64,000 nucleotides of DNA from JBQTII01 sp052387905 (GTDB lineage Bacteria; Actinomycetota; Actinomycetes; Sporichthyales; Sporichthyaceae), in assembly GCA_052387905.1 (NCBI GenBank), contig JBQTIR010000010.1, forward strand, positions 129,528 to 193,527. The letters run 5' to 3'. Positions within the stretch are counted from its first letter, which is position 1, and the number at the start of each line of letters is the position of its first letter. A program made the translations under genes and the position numbers. This document shows, piece after piece, positions 34,744 to 43,581 of the stretch. The notes under the pieces were generated by a model. It was not told the DNA's origin. It made no database searches and saw nothing but the letters and a program-made list of their open reading frames with translations.

Positions 34744-36834
34744 GTGACAGCCCAGACCACCGCGATGCGTGACACGTCAGGCGCGGGTTACACCGCGCGG
34801 CATCTGCTGGTGCTGGAGGGGCTGGAGGCAGTTCGCAAGCGCCCGGGCATGTACATCGGGTCCACCGACAGCCGCGGACTCATGCATTGCGTGTGGGAGA
34901 TCATCGACAACTCGGTCGATGAGGCCCTACCGGGGTATGCCAGCACAATCGCGGTCACGTTGCATGCGGACGGGTCCGTCGAGGTCGGCGACGACGGCCG
35001 TGGGATCCCGGTGGACGCCGAACGCAAGACCGGGCTGTCCGGGGTCGAGGTCGTGATGACCAAACTGCACGCCGGCGGGAAGTTCGGGGGCGGCTCCTAC
35101 GCGGCCACCGGCGGCCTGCACGGGGTCGGCGCCTCGGTGGTCAACGCGCTCTCGGCGCGGCTGGACGTCGCGGTGGACCGCGAAGGCGCCACTCACACGA
35201 TCAGCTTTCAGCGCGGGACGCCGGGCAGCTTCGCCGGCGAGGGGCCGACGGCGGCTTTCACCCCGGTCTCCGGGCTCACCAAGAGCCGCCGAGTGGCCAA
35301 GAAGGTCACCGGGACCCGGACGCGGTTCTGGCCCGACCGGCAGATCTTCACCGCAGACGCCGCGCTGAGCCTCGTCGAGCTGCATGCCCGGGCACGCCAG
35401 ACCGCCTTCCTGGTGCCGGGACTGCGCATCGTGGTGACCGACGCCCGGACAGCCCCGGCGTCCACCGAGACCTTCCAGTTCGCCGGGGGGGTCGCGGAGT
35501 TCGTGGAGTTTCTCGCCCCGGACCCCGCGATCGCCGATCTGCTGCGGATCACCGGCTCCGACACCTTCACCGAGACCGTCCCGGTGCACGACGAGGCCGG
35601 GCACACCATGGTGTCCACCGAGGTCACCCGCGACCTGGGCGTCGACATCGCCCTGCGTTGGGGATCTCAGTACGACACTGTGGTGCGCTCCTTCGTCAAC
35701 ATCATCGCCACGCCCAAGGGCGGCACCCACGTCGCCGGTTTCGAGCGCGCGATGGTCAAGACGGTCACCGATGCCGCGCGGGCGGCGAAGTTGCTCAAGG
35801 CAGCCGACGAGACCCTTACCAAGGAAGATGTGCTGGAGGGCCTGACCGCGGTCGTCACCGTGCGGCTCGCGGAGCCGCAGTTCGAGGGCCAGACCAAGGA
35901 AATCCTCGGGACCTCGGCGGTGTCCCGGATCGTGGCCAAGATCGTCGAACGGGAACTGCGGGCGTTCCTGGGCAGCACCAAGCGGGCCGAGAAGGCTGCC
36001 GCCCGGGCGATCCTGGAGAAGGTCGTCTCGGCGGCGCGAACCCGGGTAGCTGCCCGCCAGCACAAGGAGAACCAGCGCCGCAAGAACGCCCTGGAGACCT
36101 CGTCGCTGCCGGCCAAGCTGGCGGACTGCCGCAGTGAGGACGTTGACCGCAGCGAGCTGTTCATCGTGGAGGGGGACTCGGCGCTCGGCACCGCCAAAAT
36201 GGCGCGCAACTCCGAGTACCAGGCTCTACTGCCGATCCGCGGCAAGATCCTCAACGTCCAGAAGTCCTCGCTCGGGGACATGCTCAAGAACACCGAGTGC
36301 GCCGCGATCATCCAGGTGGTCGGCGCAGGATCGGGGCGCACCTTCGACCTCGATGCCGCGCGCTACGGGAAAATCGTGCTGATGACCGACGCCGACGTCG
36401 ACGGCGCCCACATCCGGTGCCTGCTGCTCACCCTGATCCACCGTTACATGCGCCCGCTGGTGGATGCCGGCCGCGTCTACGCCGCGATGCCTCCGCTGCA
36501 CAGGATCGACGTGATCAACCCGGGCAAGAAGGCCAACGAGACGATCTACACCTACAACGACGAGCAGATGCGCACCACGCTTGCAGAGCTGCGGCGCAAG
36601 GGCCGCAGTGTGAAGGAACCGCAGCGCTACAAGGGCCTGGGCGAGATGGACCACGCCCAGCTCAAGGAGACGACGATGAACCCGGCCTCGCGGACCCTGC
36701 GCCGGATCACCGCCGGTGACCTCGCTGAGGCCGAAGGGATCTTCGATCTGCTGATGGGCAATGACGTCGCTCCCCGCAAGGAGTTCATCGTCTCCTCGGC
36801 GGCCACCCTCGATCGCTCCCGTATCGATACCTGA
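34744..36834 (+). CDS. parE: DNA topoisomerase IV subunit B
   Basis: 696 aa. The GHKL ATPase motifs are EIIDNSVDEALPG, DDGRGIPV and GLHGVGASVVNALS; the TOPRIM domain has EGDSALG, PIRGKILNVQKS and DADVDGAHIRCLLL with the metal-binding DxD; and the tail has RYKGLGEMD. Together with ParC it forms the ATP-driven type II topoisomerase that unlinks daughter chromosomes. Subunit B of gyrase is the alternative, but the location near the principal sigma factor and DUF7455 fits actinobacterial ParE. The start is GTG and leaderless. Confidence 0.9.
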   Translation: MTAQTTAMRDTSGAGYTARHLLVLEGLEAVRKRPGMYIGSTDSRGLMHCVWEIIDNSVDEALPGYASTIAVTLHADGSVEVGDDGRGIPVDAERKTGLSGVEVVMTKLHAGGKFGGGSYAATGGLHGVGASVVNALSARLDVAVDREGATHTISFQRGTPGSFAGEGPTAAFTPVSGLTKSRRVAKKVTGTRTRFWPDRQIFTADAALSLVELHARARQTAFLVPGLRIVVTDARTAPASTETFQFAGGVAEFVEFLAPDPAIADLLRITGSDTFTETVPVHDEAGHTMVSTEVTRDLGVDIALRWGSQYDTVVRSFVNIIATPKGGTHVAGFERAMVKTVTDAARAAKLLKAADETLTKEDVLEGLTAVVTVRLAEPQFEGQTKEILGTSAVSRIVAKIVERELRAFLGSTKRAEKAAARAILEKVVSAARTRVAARQHKENQRRKNALETSSLPAKLADCRSEDVDRSELFIVEGDSALGTAKMARNSEYQALLPIRGKILNVQKSSLGDMLKNTECAAIIQVVGAGSGRTFDLDAARYGKIVLMTDADVDGAHIRCLLLTLIHRYMRPLVDAGRVYAAMPPLHRIDVINPGKKANETIYTYNDEQMRTTLAELRRKGRSVKEPQRYKGLGEMDHAQLKETTMNPASRTLRRITAGDLAEAEGIFDLLMGNDVAPRKEFIVSSAATLDRSRIDT

Positions 36835-36877
36835 GACCTCGGCGTAGGGTTTCCCTCCCAGAGTCAAGGAGGCGGTC

Positions 36878-37504
36878 ATGAAGCGCTCGGTTGTCCTTGG
36901 TGCAGCGTTGCTGCTGACGTTGGGTGCCTGCGGGTCCGACGATGACGAGGTCGAGCTCAGTGTGGCGGGACAGGATCCGACCCCGGCGCCAGGTGCGAGC
37001 GCGACCCTGCAGGACCCGGCGGGCGCGACCGTCGGCACCATCACCTTCACCGACGAAGGCGGTCGCACAGTGATCGTCACCGACCTGGTGGGCGCCGAGG
37101 GGGTCAACGGCGGGTACCACGCCTTCCACCTGCATGCCAACGACCTACCCGATGCCGGCGAGGGCTGCCAGGCCGACCCGGCGGCGCCGCCCGCCACCTG
37201 GTTCCAATCGGTGGACGGGCACTGGAACTCCGGCTCGGGCACTCACGGCTCCCACACCGGGGACCTGCCCTCGGTGTTCGCGATGGCGGACGGCACCGCG
37301 AAGGCGCGCTTCACCACCGACGCGTTCACCGTCGAGCAGGCCAAGGGTAAGGGCGTCATCCTGCACGCCGGACCGGACAACTACGGCAACGTCCCGGTAG
37401 GTACCGGCGAGGATCAGTACACGGCCAATGGGGCACTCGCGACCGAGAGGACCGCCAAGACCGGCAACGCCGGTGACCGCATCGCCTGCGGAGTTATTTC
37501 CTGA
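36878..37504 (+). CDS. sodC: Cu/Zn superoxide dismutase-family lipoprotein
   Basis: 208 aa. The signal MKRSVVLGAALLLTLGACGS ends in a lipobox, so the protein is anchored outside the membrane. Copper ligands are in YHAFHLHAND, GSHTGDLPSV carries the bridging/zinc His and Asp, ILHAGPDNYGN another His, and GNAGDRIACGVIS retains the active-site Arg and a disulfide Cys. It should convert superoxide to peroxide and oxygen at the cell surface. AGGAGG precedes the ATG by six bases. It is followed by repeat R1. Confidence 0.92.
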   Translation: MKRSVVLGAALLLTLGACGSDDDEVELSVAGQDPTPAPGASATLQDPAGATVGTITFTDEGGRTVIVTDLVGAEGVNGGYHAFHLHANDLPDAGEGCQADPAAPPATWFQSVDGHWNSGSGTHGSHTGDLPSVFAMADGTAKARFTTDAFTVEQAKGKGVILHAGPDNYGNVPVGTGEDQYTANGALATERTAKTGNAGDRIACGVIS

Positions 37505-37528
37505 CGTAGCCTCAGATAAGTGCCACCG

Positions 37529-37603
37529 CGGCATGCATGCCTTGCTGGCCGCGACACGCCGAGGTGCGTGCGGCGTGTCGCGCGACTTTGGGCATGCATG
37601 CCG
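37529..37603 (+). repeat. R1 palindromic repeat, copy 3 (75 bp)
   Basis: Same length and orientation as copies 1 and 2, with intact GGCATGCATGCC arms and GCGACACGCC / GGCGTGTCGC inner stem. It lies between convergent sodC and epoxide hydrolase genes and touches the hydrolase stop codon (TCA at 37604-37606) with no spacer. Confidence 0.92.
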
Positions 37604-38749
37604 TCAGCGCAGGGCGCGGAGTCCAGTCCGCACCTGGTCGACGAAGAGCTCCGGCGCCTGCATCGCGGCGAAGTGACCCCCGGTGGCGGGGACGTCGAAG
37701 TAGCGCAGGTTCGGGTACCGGGTGCGGGCCCAGCGCTCGGACAGGGTGAAGATGTCGTCCGGGAAGCAGGAGTAGGCGGTCGGTGCGGGGACCGGGCTGA
37801 AGTCGGTGAAGACCGCGCCGAGGGACTCCCAGTACAGGCGGGCGGAGCTCGTCGCCGTCCCGGTCAGCCAGTAGAGGCTGATGTTGTCGAGCAGGTGGTC
37901 GCGGGAGAACGCCGGCTCCGGGTGCTCCACCCCGCTCCAGGCTTGGAACTTCTCCAGGATCCAGGCACATTGCCCGGCGGGGGAGTCGGTGAGGCCGTAA
38001 CCGAGGGTCTGCGGCGCCGTCATCTGCTGCTGGGAGTACCCGTTGCCGCTGGCCGCGTAGGCGCCCATCTTTTGCAGGCCGGCCTGCTCGTCCTCGGTCA
38101 GCTCGCCGAAGGCCAGCACGGACTCGGGGTTGGCGATCGCGAGATTGAGGTGGATCCCCTCGACGGCGTGCGCATGGTGCTCGGCGCCGAGCGCGGTCGC
38201 GATGATCGCCCCCCAGTCCCCGCCCTGGGCCAGGAAGCGCGGGTAGCCCAGAGCGGCCATCACCTCGACCCAGGCCGAGGCAATCTTGGGTACGCCCCAC
38301 CCCGGTTTCGTGGGCTTGGCGCTGAAGGCGAAGCCGGGCAGTGACGGGCACACCACGTGGAACGCGTCGGCCGGGTCACCGCCATGGGCACGCGGGTCGC
38401 TCAGCGGCCCGATGACATCCGCGAACTCCATGACGGACCCGGGCCAGCCGTGCGTCATGAGCAACGCCTTCGCGTCCGGCTCGGGGGAGCGGGCGTGAAG
38501 GACGTGGATGTCGACGCCGTCGATGGTGATCAGAGCCTGCTCGAAAGCGTTCAACCGCTTCTCGGCCCGCCGCCAGTCGTAACTCGTCGCCCAGTACTCG
38601 CAGACCTCGCGGACGTAGTCCAACGGAATGCCCTGCGACCAGTCGCCCACGGTCTGCGCGTCCGGCCAGCGGGTGCGGGCAAGCCGCTCGCGCAGGTCCG
38701 TCAGGTCGGCTTCGGGAATGTCGACGCGGAAAGGGGTGATGGAGGCCAT
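37604..38749 (-). CDS. Epoxide hydrolase, alpha/beta-hydrolase with EHN domain
   Basis: 381 aa, a paralogue of the enzyme at 11172-12341. It has an EHN domain (FRVDIPEADLTDLRERL), oxyanion loop THGWPGSVMEF, nucleophile in QGGDWGAIIATALG and terminal His in ATGGHFAAMQAPEL. It should hydrolyse epoxides. It begins nine bases after parC on the same strand, so it may be read through from that gene. Its stop codon touches repeat R1. Confidence 0.88.
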   Translation of the reverse strand: MASITPFRVDIPEADLTDLRERLARTRWPDAQTVGDWSQGIPLDYVREVCEYWATSYDWRRAEKRLNAFEQALITIDGVDIHVLHARSPEPDAKALLMTHGWPGSVMEFADVIGPLSDPRAHGGDPADAFHVVCPSLPGFAFSAKPTKPGWGVPKIASAWVEVMAALGYPRFLAQGGDWGAIIATALGAEHHAHAVEGIHLNLAIANPESVLAFGELTEDEQAGLQKMGAYAASGNGYSQQQMTAPQTLGYGLTDSPAGQCAWILEKFQAWSGVEHPEPAFSRDHLLDNISLYWLTGTATSSARLYWESLGAVFTDFSPVPAPTAYSCFPDDIFTLSERWARTRYPNLRYFDVPATGGHFAAMQAPELFVDQVRTGLRALR

Positions 38750-38758
38750 GGGGGGAGC

Positions 38759-41191
38759 TTAGGAGGAACCGACCGGCCCGCCCAGGGCGGCGACGGGCTT
38801 GTCGAGGCGGACCCCCGAGCCGTCGCGGCGACCGTCGGCCTCAGGCAGGGGGACCGGAGCGCCGGTGGGCCCGCTGGCCTTGGCCGGAGCCGGGCCGGCC
38901 CAGCCCAGGGTGAGGACGTCCTCGCCCTTGAGGAAGCGGTGACAGCGCACGCCGCCGGTCCCGCGGCCTTTCCCGGGGTACTCGTGCAACGGGGTCAGTT
39001 TGATGGTGCCGAAGCCGTCGTCGAGGGTCCCGGTGCTGCCCGCGATGGTGACCAGCACCGACTCGGCGTCGGACTCGACGCTGCCGAACCAGAGCACGGA
39101 CATCTTGGGGGCGAGACGGATGCCGGCCATGCCGGCGGCCGAGCGGCCCTGCGCGCTGACCCCGGCGGCGCCGAAGCGCAGCAACTGGGCATCGGTGGTG
39201 ACGAACACCAGGTCGGCGCCCTCGGTGGGCTGGGCGATGCCGACGACGCGGTCGCCCGGCTTGAGCGCGATGATCTCCCACTCCTCGCCCTTGGCCGGAA
39301 CGTCGTACTTCAGGCGCTTGACGACGCCGGCGGCGGTGCCGATAGCCACCGGCGGCGCGGCCGGGTCCAGGCTCACGAGTCCCACGACCTTCTCGCCCTT
39401 GATCAGCGCGGCGAACTCGGTGACCGGTCCGCCGCCGGACAGTGCGGGCGGGCTCGCCGTGGGGGGCAGAGAGGGCATGTCCGTGATCGGTACCCGCAGC
39501 ATGCGTCCGGTGCTGGTCACGACACCGACGTAGCCGCGGGCGGTCGCCGGGACGCACGAGATGACGACGTCATGCTTGGCGCGCGAGCCTTCCGTCGGCA
39601 GCGGGTCGGCATTGGTGGTGCGGGCGAGCAGGCCCGTGGAGGACAGCAGGACCCAGCACGGGTCGTCGGTGATCTCCAGCGGCACTGCCGCCGCCGGGAC
39701 CCCGGCGGACTCCAACAGGACCGTGCGCCGCGGGTCGGCATGGGCGTCCGAGATGGCCTTGAGTTCGTTGCTGACGGTCTTACGTAACAGGGTGTCAGAT
39801 TCCAGGATCGCGGTGAGGGCGGCGATGCGTTCGCGCAGCTCGCCCTGCTCGCGCTCGAGCTCGAGCTTGTCGTAGCGGGTGAGGCGGCGCAGCGGAGTGT
39901 CCAGGATGTAGGTGGCCTGGATGTCGGAGAGGTCGAAGATCTCCATCAGACGGGTCTTCGCCGACGCGCTGTCATCGCTGGTGCGGATGACCGCGATGAC
40001 CTCGTCGATGTTGAGCAGCGCGATCAGCAGACCATCGACCAGGTGCAGGCGGTCGGTGGCCTTGCCGCGCTGAAACTCGCTACGCCGCCGTACGACGCTG
40101 AAGCGGTGGTCGAGGTAGACCTGCAGCAGTTCCTTCAGGCCGAGGGTGAGCGGTTGCCCATCGACGAGGGCGACGTTGTTGATGGAGAACGAGTCCTCCA
40201 TCGGGGTCTGGCGGTAGAGCTCGGCCAGCACCGCGTCCGGGTTGAAGCCGCCCTTGACCTTGATGACGAGGTTGAGCCCGCGCTCGCCGTCGGACAGGTC
40301 GGTGATCTCGGAGATCCCGGCGAGCTTGCGGGCGGTGACCAGGTCCTTGATCCGGGCCATCACCTTCTCCGGACCCACGCCGTAGGGAAGTTCGGTGACG
40401 ACGATTGCCTTCTGACGTGTCGTCACGGCCTCGATGTGTGCGGTGGCGCGGATCTTGAAGCTGCCTCGGCCGTTCTCGTACGCCTCGCGGATACCTTCCA
40501 GTCCGATGACCGTGCCGCCGGTGGGCAAATCGGGGCCGGGGATGAAGCGCATCAGCGCGTCGAGGTCGGCCTTCGGGTGCGCGATCAGGTGCCGGGCGGC
40601 CGCGATCACCTCGCCGAGGTTGTGCGGGGCCATGTTGGTGGCCATGCCGACCGCGATGCCGGCGGCGCCGTTGACGAGCAGGTTCGGGTAGGCGGCCGGC
40701 AGCACCGCCGGCTCGCTCTCCCGGCCGTCGTAGTTGGGGGCGAAGTCGACGGTGTCGGAGTGGATGTCGCGTACGAGATCCATCGCGGCCGGGGTGAGGC
40801 GGCACTCGGTGTAACGCATGGCGGCCGGGCCGTCGTCGAGACTGCCGAAGTTTCCCTGCGGATGCACCAGCGGCAGGCGCATCGAGAAGGGCTGAGCCAT
40901 CCGGACCAGGGCGTCGTAGATCGCGCCGTCGCCGTGCGGGTGCAGCCGGCCCATCACCTCGCCGACCACCCGGGCGCTCTTGACCGTCGCGGTGTCCGGG
41001 CGTAGGCCCATCTCAGCCATCTGGAACAGGATCCGGCGGTGGACGGGCTTGAGACCGTCGCGCGCGTCGGGCAGGGCCCGGGAGTAGATGACGGAGTACG
41101 CGTACTCCAGGAACGAGCCCGACATCTCCGCGGAGACGTCGGTCTCGATGATCTGCTCGCCGGGGTGGGTCGGGGGAGAGGGGTACGCCAT
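38759..41191 (-). CDS. parC: DNA topoisomerase IV subunit A
   Basis: 810 aa. The breakage-reunion domain has RALPDARDGLKPVHRR, the quinolone-region HPHGDGAIYDALVRMAQ and the catalytic Tyr127 in MRYTECRL; a coiled-coil gate follows (ELEREQGELRERIAAL). The C-terminal beta-pinwheel is present, but the GyrA-box sequence typical of gyrase is not evident, and the tail is Pro/Ala-rich. Partner of ParE encoded 2 kb away on the other strand; the pair decatenates chromosomes and is the fluoroquinolone target. Confidence 0.9.
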   Translation of the reverse strand: MAYPSPPTHPGEQIIETDVSAEMSGSFLEYAYSVIYSRALPDARDGLKPVHRRILFQMAEMGLRPDTATVKSARVVGEVMGRLHPHGDGAIYDALVRMAQPFSMRLPLVHPQGNFGSLDDGPAAMRYTECRLTPAAMDLVRDIHSDTVDFAPNYDGRESEPAVLPAAYPNLLVNGAAGIAVGMATNMAPHNLGEVIAAARHLIAHPKADLDALMRFIPGPDLPTGGTVIGLEGIREAYENGRGSFKIRATAHIEAVTTRQKAIVVTELPYGVGPEKVMARIKDLVTARKLAGISEITDLSDGERGLNLVIKVKGGFNPDAVLAELYRQTPMEDSFSINNVALVDGQPLTLGLKELLQVYLDHRFSVVRRRSEFQRGKATDRLHLVDGLLIALLNIDEVIAVIRTSDDSASAKTRLMEIFDLSDIQATYILDTPLRRLTRYDKLELEREQGELRERIAALTAILESDTLLRKTVSNELKAISDAHADPRRTVLLESAGVPAAAVPLEITDDPCWVLLSSTGLLARTTNADPLPTEGSRAKHDVVISCVPATARGYVGVVTSTGRMLRVPITDMPSLPPTASPPALSGGGPVTEFAALIKGEKVVGLVSLDPAAPPVAIGTAAGVVKRLKYDVPAKGEEWEIIALKPGDRVVGIAQPTEGADLVFVTTDAQLLRFGAAGVSAQGRSAAGMAGIRLAPKMSVLWFGSVESDAESVLVTIAGSTGTLDDGFGTIKLTPLHEYPGKGRGTGGVRCHRFLKGEDVLTLGWAGPAPAKASGPTGAPVPLPEADGRRDGSGVRLDKPVAALGGPVGSS

Positions 41192-41263
41192 GGGCTGATT
41201 CTCCCGGGTGGCAAGGGATCCGCGCTGCAGCGGCGCGCTCTGCGATCAGTCCCGTCGCACCGC

Positions 41264-41292
41264 TTGCGGCGACGCTTCCCAAGTCCTAGTGT
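41264..41292 (+). promoter_or_regulatory. Predicted housekeeping promoter of the Uma2-like gene
   Basis: TTGCGG (-35) and TAGTGT (-10, 41287-41292) are separated by 17 bases. The -10 overlaps the first bases of the LexA-type palindrome. Confidence 0.6.
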
Positions 41293-41308
41293 CGAACATG
41301 TGTTCGAC
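41291..41308. promoter_or_regulatory. LexA-type SOS box
   Basis: GTCGAACATGTGTTCGAC is a perfect 18-base palindrome containing CGAAC-N4-GTTCG, the SOS-box pattern of actinobacteria and bacilli. It covers the end of the -10 and the expected transcription start, so a bound repressor would block initiation. Confidence 0.7.
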
Positions 41309-41331
41309 AAATGGTCGACAGGGGGACTTCG

Positions 41332-41922
41332 ATGGTGACTGGCTACACCGACGCCTACCCTGGAGTGGTGGATGTCCTGATCCTCGATGCTCCCCAGGCG
41401 ATGCTCGATGAGCGGCGCGCCCTCGGCCTCGACAGACGAGACGAGATGTGGGACGGGGTTGTGCACATGGTTCCGCCGGCCAAGGACGCTCATCAGGGCC
41501 TGAGTCTGGAGTTCTACGACGTCGTAGGCGCTCTTGCGCGGGCGCTGGGTCTGGTGCCGCGGTTGGAGACCGGATTGTTCGATTCGGACTCCAACTTCCG
41601 GGTCCCGGACCAGCTCTACCGTCGTCCGGATCACGGGTCCGAGCGCGGCGCCGAGGGTGCCGAACTGGTCGTCGAGGTGCGCTCGCCGAACGACGAGACC
41701 TACCGCAAGATGCCGTTCTACGCCGAGCGGGGTGTGCGCGAGATGCTCGTTCTGCATCCCGAGCCTCGCGCGTTCGAGTTGTACCGACTGGTCGAGGGTG
41801 AGCTGCGTCAGGTCGCTCCCGATGACGACGGTTCGGTGGTCAGCGAGGTCCTCGGGATCACCCTGCGAGTCACCGACGGTGCCCTGCACCTGACCTGGTC
41901 TGGCGGCGCTGCGGCGATTTAG
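41332..41922 (+). CDS. Uma2-family (DUF820) endonuclease-like protein
   Basis: 196 aa with the restriction-endonuclease-like fold of Uma2 proteins: WDGVVHMVPPAKDAHQ near the N-terminus, NFRVPDQLYRRP with the conserved Asp, and ELVVEVRSPNDETYRKMPFYAERG with the Glu-x-x-x-Ser and Lys of the PD-(D/E)XK core. A nuclease role is inferred from the fold; no activity is established for most members. The ATG follows AGGGGGA by five bases. A LexA-type box overlaps its promoter. Confidence 0.85.
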   Translation: MVTGYTDAYPGVVDVLILDAPQAMLDERRALGLDRRDEMWDGVVHMVPPAKDAHQGLSLEFYDVVGALARALGLVPRLETGLFDSDSNFRVPDQLYRRPDHGSERGAEGAELVVEVRSPNDETYRKMPFYAERGVREMLVLHPEPRAFELYRLVEGELRQVAPDDDGSVVSEVLGITLRVTDGALHLTWSGGAAAI

Positions 41923-41925
41923 GCT
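41920..41925 (+). promoter_or_regulatory. Candidate -10 element (leaderless start at 41932)
   Basis: TAGGCT ends six bases before the GTG of the GNAT gene; its TAG is also the stop codon of the Uma2-like gene. Confidence 0.4.
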
Positions 41926-41931
41926 CGGCAG

Positions 41932-42540
41932 GTGGCTGCTGACACTCGGGACGGCTCCGAGCCGAGGGAGCCGCCGTGGCGTCCGCTTGCGGCTCCGGCA
42001 AGGTGTCTGGACGGGCTGGGCCTCACGCTCAGCGCCTGGACCGGCCAGGAGGCCGATGCGTTGTACGCAGCGATCGCTTCGTCTCGCGAGCATCTGCTGC
42101 CGTGGATGGGCTGGGCGCAATCGGCATCTCCGGACAACACCACGAAGTTCCTGGCGTCAGCGGCGCACGGATGGGCGGACCGCTCGGTCTTCGAGTACCG
42201 CATCGGGCCGCCCGGGGGCGGGCCCGGAGTGCTTGGCGCGTGCGGCCTGATGGCCCGCACGGACCCGGGGGAACTGGAGATCGGCTACTGGGTGCGGGTC
42301 GACGTCGTCGGGCGTCAACTGGCCACGCGCGCCACCGCGCTGCTGGTCCGGGCCGGCCTCGCGCTGGCTGGAGTCGAACGGATCCTCATTCGCCATCACC
42401 CGGACAACGCGCACAGCCGTGCAGTGCCGCAGCGGCTCGGTTTCCGGCTCCTGCCTGGCACCGTCGACGGCCCGCCCGGCAGCGGAGAACGTCATTGCGG
42501 GTGGGTTCTGACGGCCGCGGATATGCGGTGCGCCGATTGA
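41932..42540 (+). CDS. GNAT-family N-acetyltransferase
   Basis: 202 aa of the RimJ/RimL type. EIGYWVRVDVVGRQLATRAT is the acetyl-CoA-binding A motif region, and ILIRHHPDNAHSRAVPQRLGFRLL the B motif with the usual Asn-x-x-Ser and Leu-Gly-Phe. It transfers an acetyl group to a protein N-terminus, polyamine or antibiotic; the substrate is not predictable. Nine bases separate it from the Uma2-like gene, but it has its own leaderless -10 candidate. Confidence 0.85.
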   Translation: MAADTRDGSEPREPPWRPLAAPARCLDGLGLTLSAWTGQEADALYAAIASSREHLLPWMGWAQSASPDNTTKFLASAAHGWADRSVFEYRIGPPGGGPGVLGACGLMARTDPGELEIGYWVRVDVVGRQLATRATALLVRAGLALAGVERILIRHHPDNAHSRAVPQRLGFRLLPGTVDGPPGSGERHCGWVLTAADMRCAD

Positions 42541-42567
42541 GAGCTTGGCCGGGGCCCTGGGCGCCTG

Positions 42568-42657
42568 TAATGCGCAGCGGGTCAGTTCCGGGCGGTGATC
42601 GGCGTCCGGAACTGACCCCTGGCGCATTAGGCAGGTGACTGTGCTCAGTAATGAGCA
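42568..42657 (+). repeat. R3 double-hairpin repeat, copy 1
   Basis: A 62-base hairpin (TAATGCGC ... GCGCATTA, with inner arms GGGTCAGTTCCGG and CCGGAACTGACCC nearly perfectly paired) is followed after 12 bases by a short hairpin TGCTCA-GTAA-TGAGCA. The second copy is at 44254-44344 in the same orientation. It lies between convergent GNAT and anti-sigma genes. Confidence 0.88.
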
Positions 42658-42738
42658 ATGGGTTGGGCTCAGGCCTGGTCATTCGCGGTTCGGTGGCGGT
42701 GGCGATCAGGACGCCGGAGAAGGAGCCGAGCAGGTTCT

Positions 42739-43581
42739 CTAATCGCTCGCCGAGGGACCTACTCTTTGCGCTGCGCGCTCCCGATCCCGGACGCTGCCGG
42801 GCGCCATCTCGGGGTCCGACGCGGCGTTGATCAGGGCGTTCTCGAGGGACGCCAGCCACGCCTTGACGGTAGGGCGCGGGACGCTTTCGGTGCGGATATC
42901 CACGGTGTCGGGGATCACCGCGAGCGAGACGTCCACGACGTCGCCGTCCTGCTGCGTCACGAACACGTGCCGGATCTCGACCGGGACACTCGGTTCGAGC
43001 GGTGCGCCGGTGGCGCCGAAGCGGACTACCCGCCCATCCGCGAGCGTGCGGTACCGGCACACATACCCGGGTACGTCCGGGGCACAGCCCGGCTCTCCCT
43101 GCGGTTCGGTGGAGACGCGCACGTGCGCCCGTGCGGTGTATCCGTCCGGTAAGCCCTCGGCGCTGGGGCTTCCTCGCGTCACCACGAGCGAATCCTGGAA
43201 CGGCGGGGTAGCCGTCGGGTTCTCCGGTTGGAAGTCCGGGCCGAGTGCGGCGCGCAGGACGCGGAGGTTGATGGCGTGTGCGCCCGCTTCGTCCAGCCCG
43301 GTGCTGGCGGGCGCCGAAGTCGCCGCCGGTCCCGCCGGGGGCAGCACGACGAGGCGGTCGTCGGTGCCCAGGCTGGGGCTGCCGGCAATCAGGGCGATCG
43401 CGGCGGCGCCGGCCAGCACGGCCGCGGAGGCCCCCCCGAATGCCTGGCGGCGGCGCCGGATTCGGCGTCCGGCGACGATCGCCGGGGCGGTCACGTCACG
43501 CAGCGCGGGCTCGGACCCGGTCCGGGCCGCCCGCAGCATCGCGACAACGTCGTCCTCGTCCAGCGGCTTGTCAGCGGTCAT
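42739..43581 (-). CDS. Single-pass membrane protein, probable anti-sigma partner
   Basis: 280 aa. A cytoplasmic N-terminus of ~45 residues (DEDDVVAMLRAARTG ... RRIRRRRQ) precedes one membrane helix (ASAAVLAGAAAIALIAG) and a ~210-residue outside domain with two cysteines (EPGCAPDVPGYVCRY). It overlaps the ECF sigma gene by four bases (ATGA), the usual layout of a sigma factor and its membrane regulator. No zinc-binding anti-sigma motif is present, so the mechanism is inferred from position. Confidence 0.72.
   Translation of the reverse strand: MTADKPLDEDDVVAMLRAARTGSEPALRDVTAPAIVAGRRIRRRRQAFGGASAAVLAGAAAIALIAGSPSLGTDDRLVVLPPAGPAATSAPASTGLDEAGAHAINLRVLRAALGPDFQPENPTATPPFQDSLVVTRGSPSAEGLPDGYTARAHVRVSTEPQGEPGCAPDVPGYVCRYRTLADGRVVRFGATGAPLEPSVPVEIRHVFVTQQDGDVVDVSLAVIPDTVDIRTESVPRPTVKAWLASLENALINAASDPEMAPGSVRDRERAAQRVGPSASD

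Noticed and set aside
34744..36834. Calling the ParE-like gene gyrB
   Set aside because: The neighbouring principal sigma factor, DUF7455 and the ParC-like partner match the topoisomerase IV locus; recF/dnaN/gyrA, which flank gyrB, are absent.
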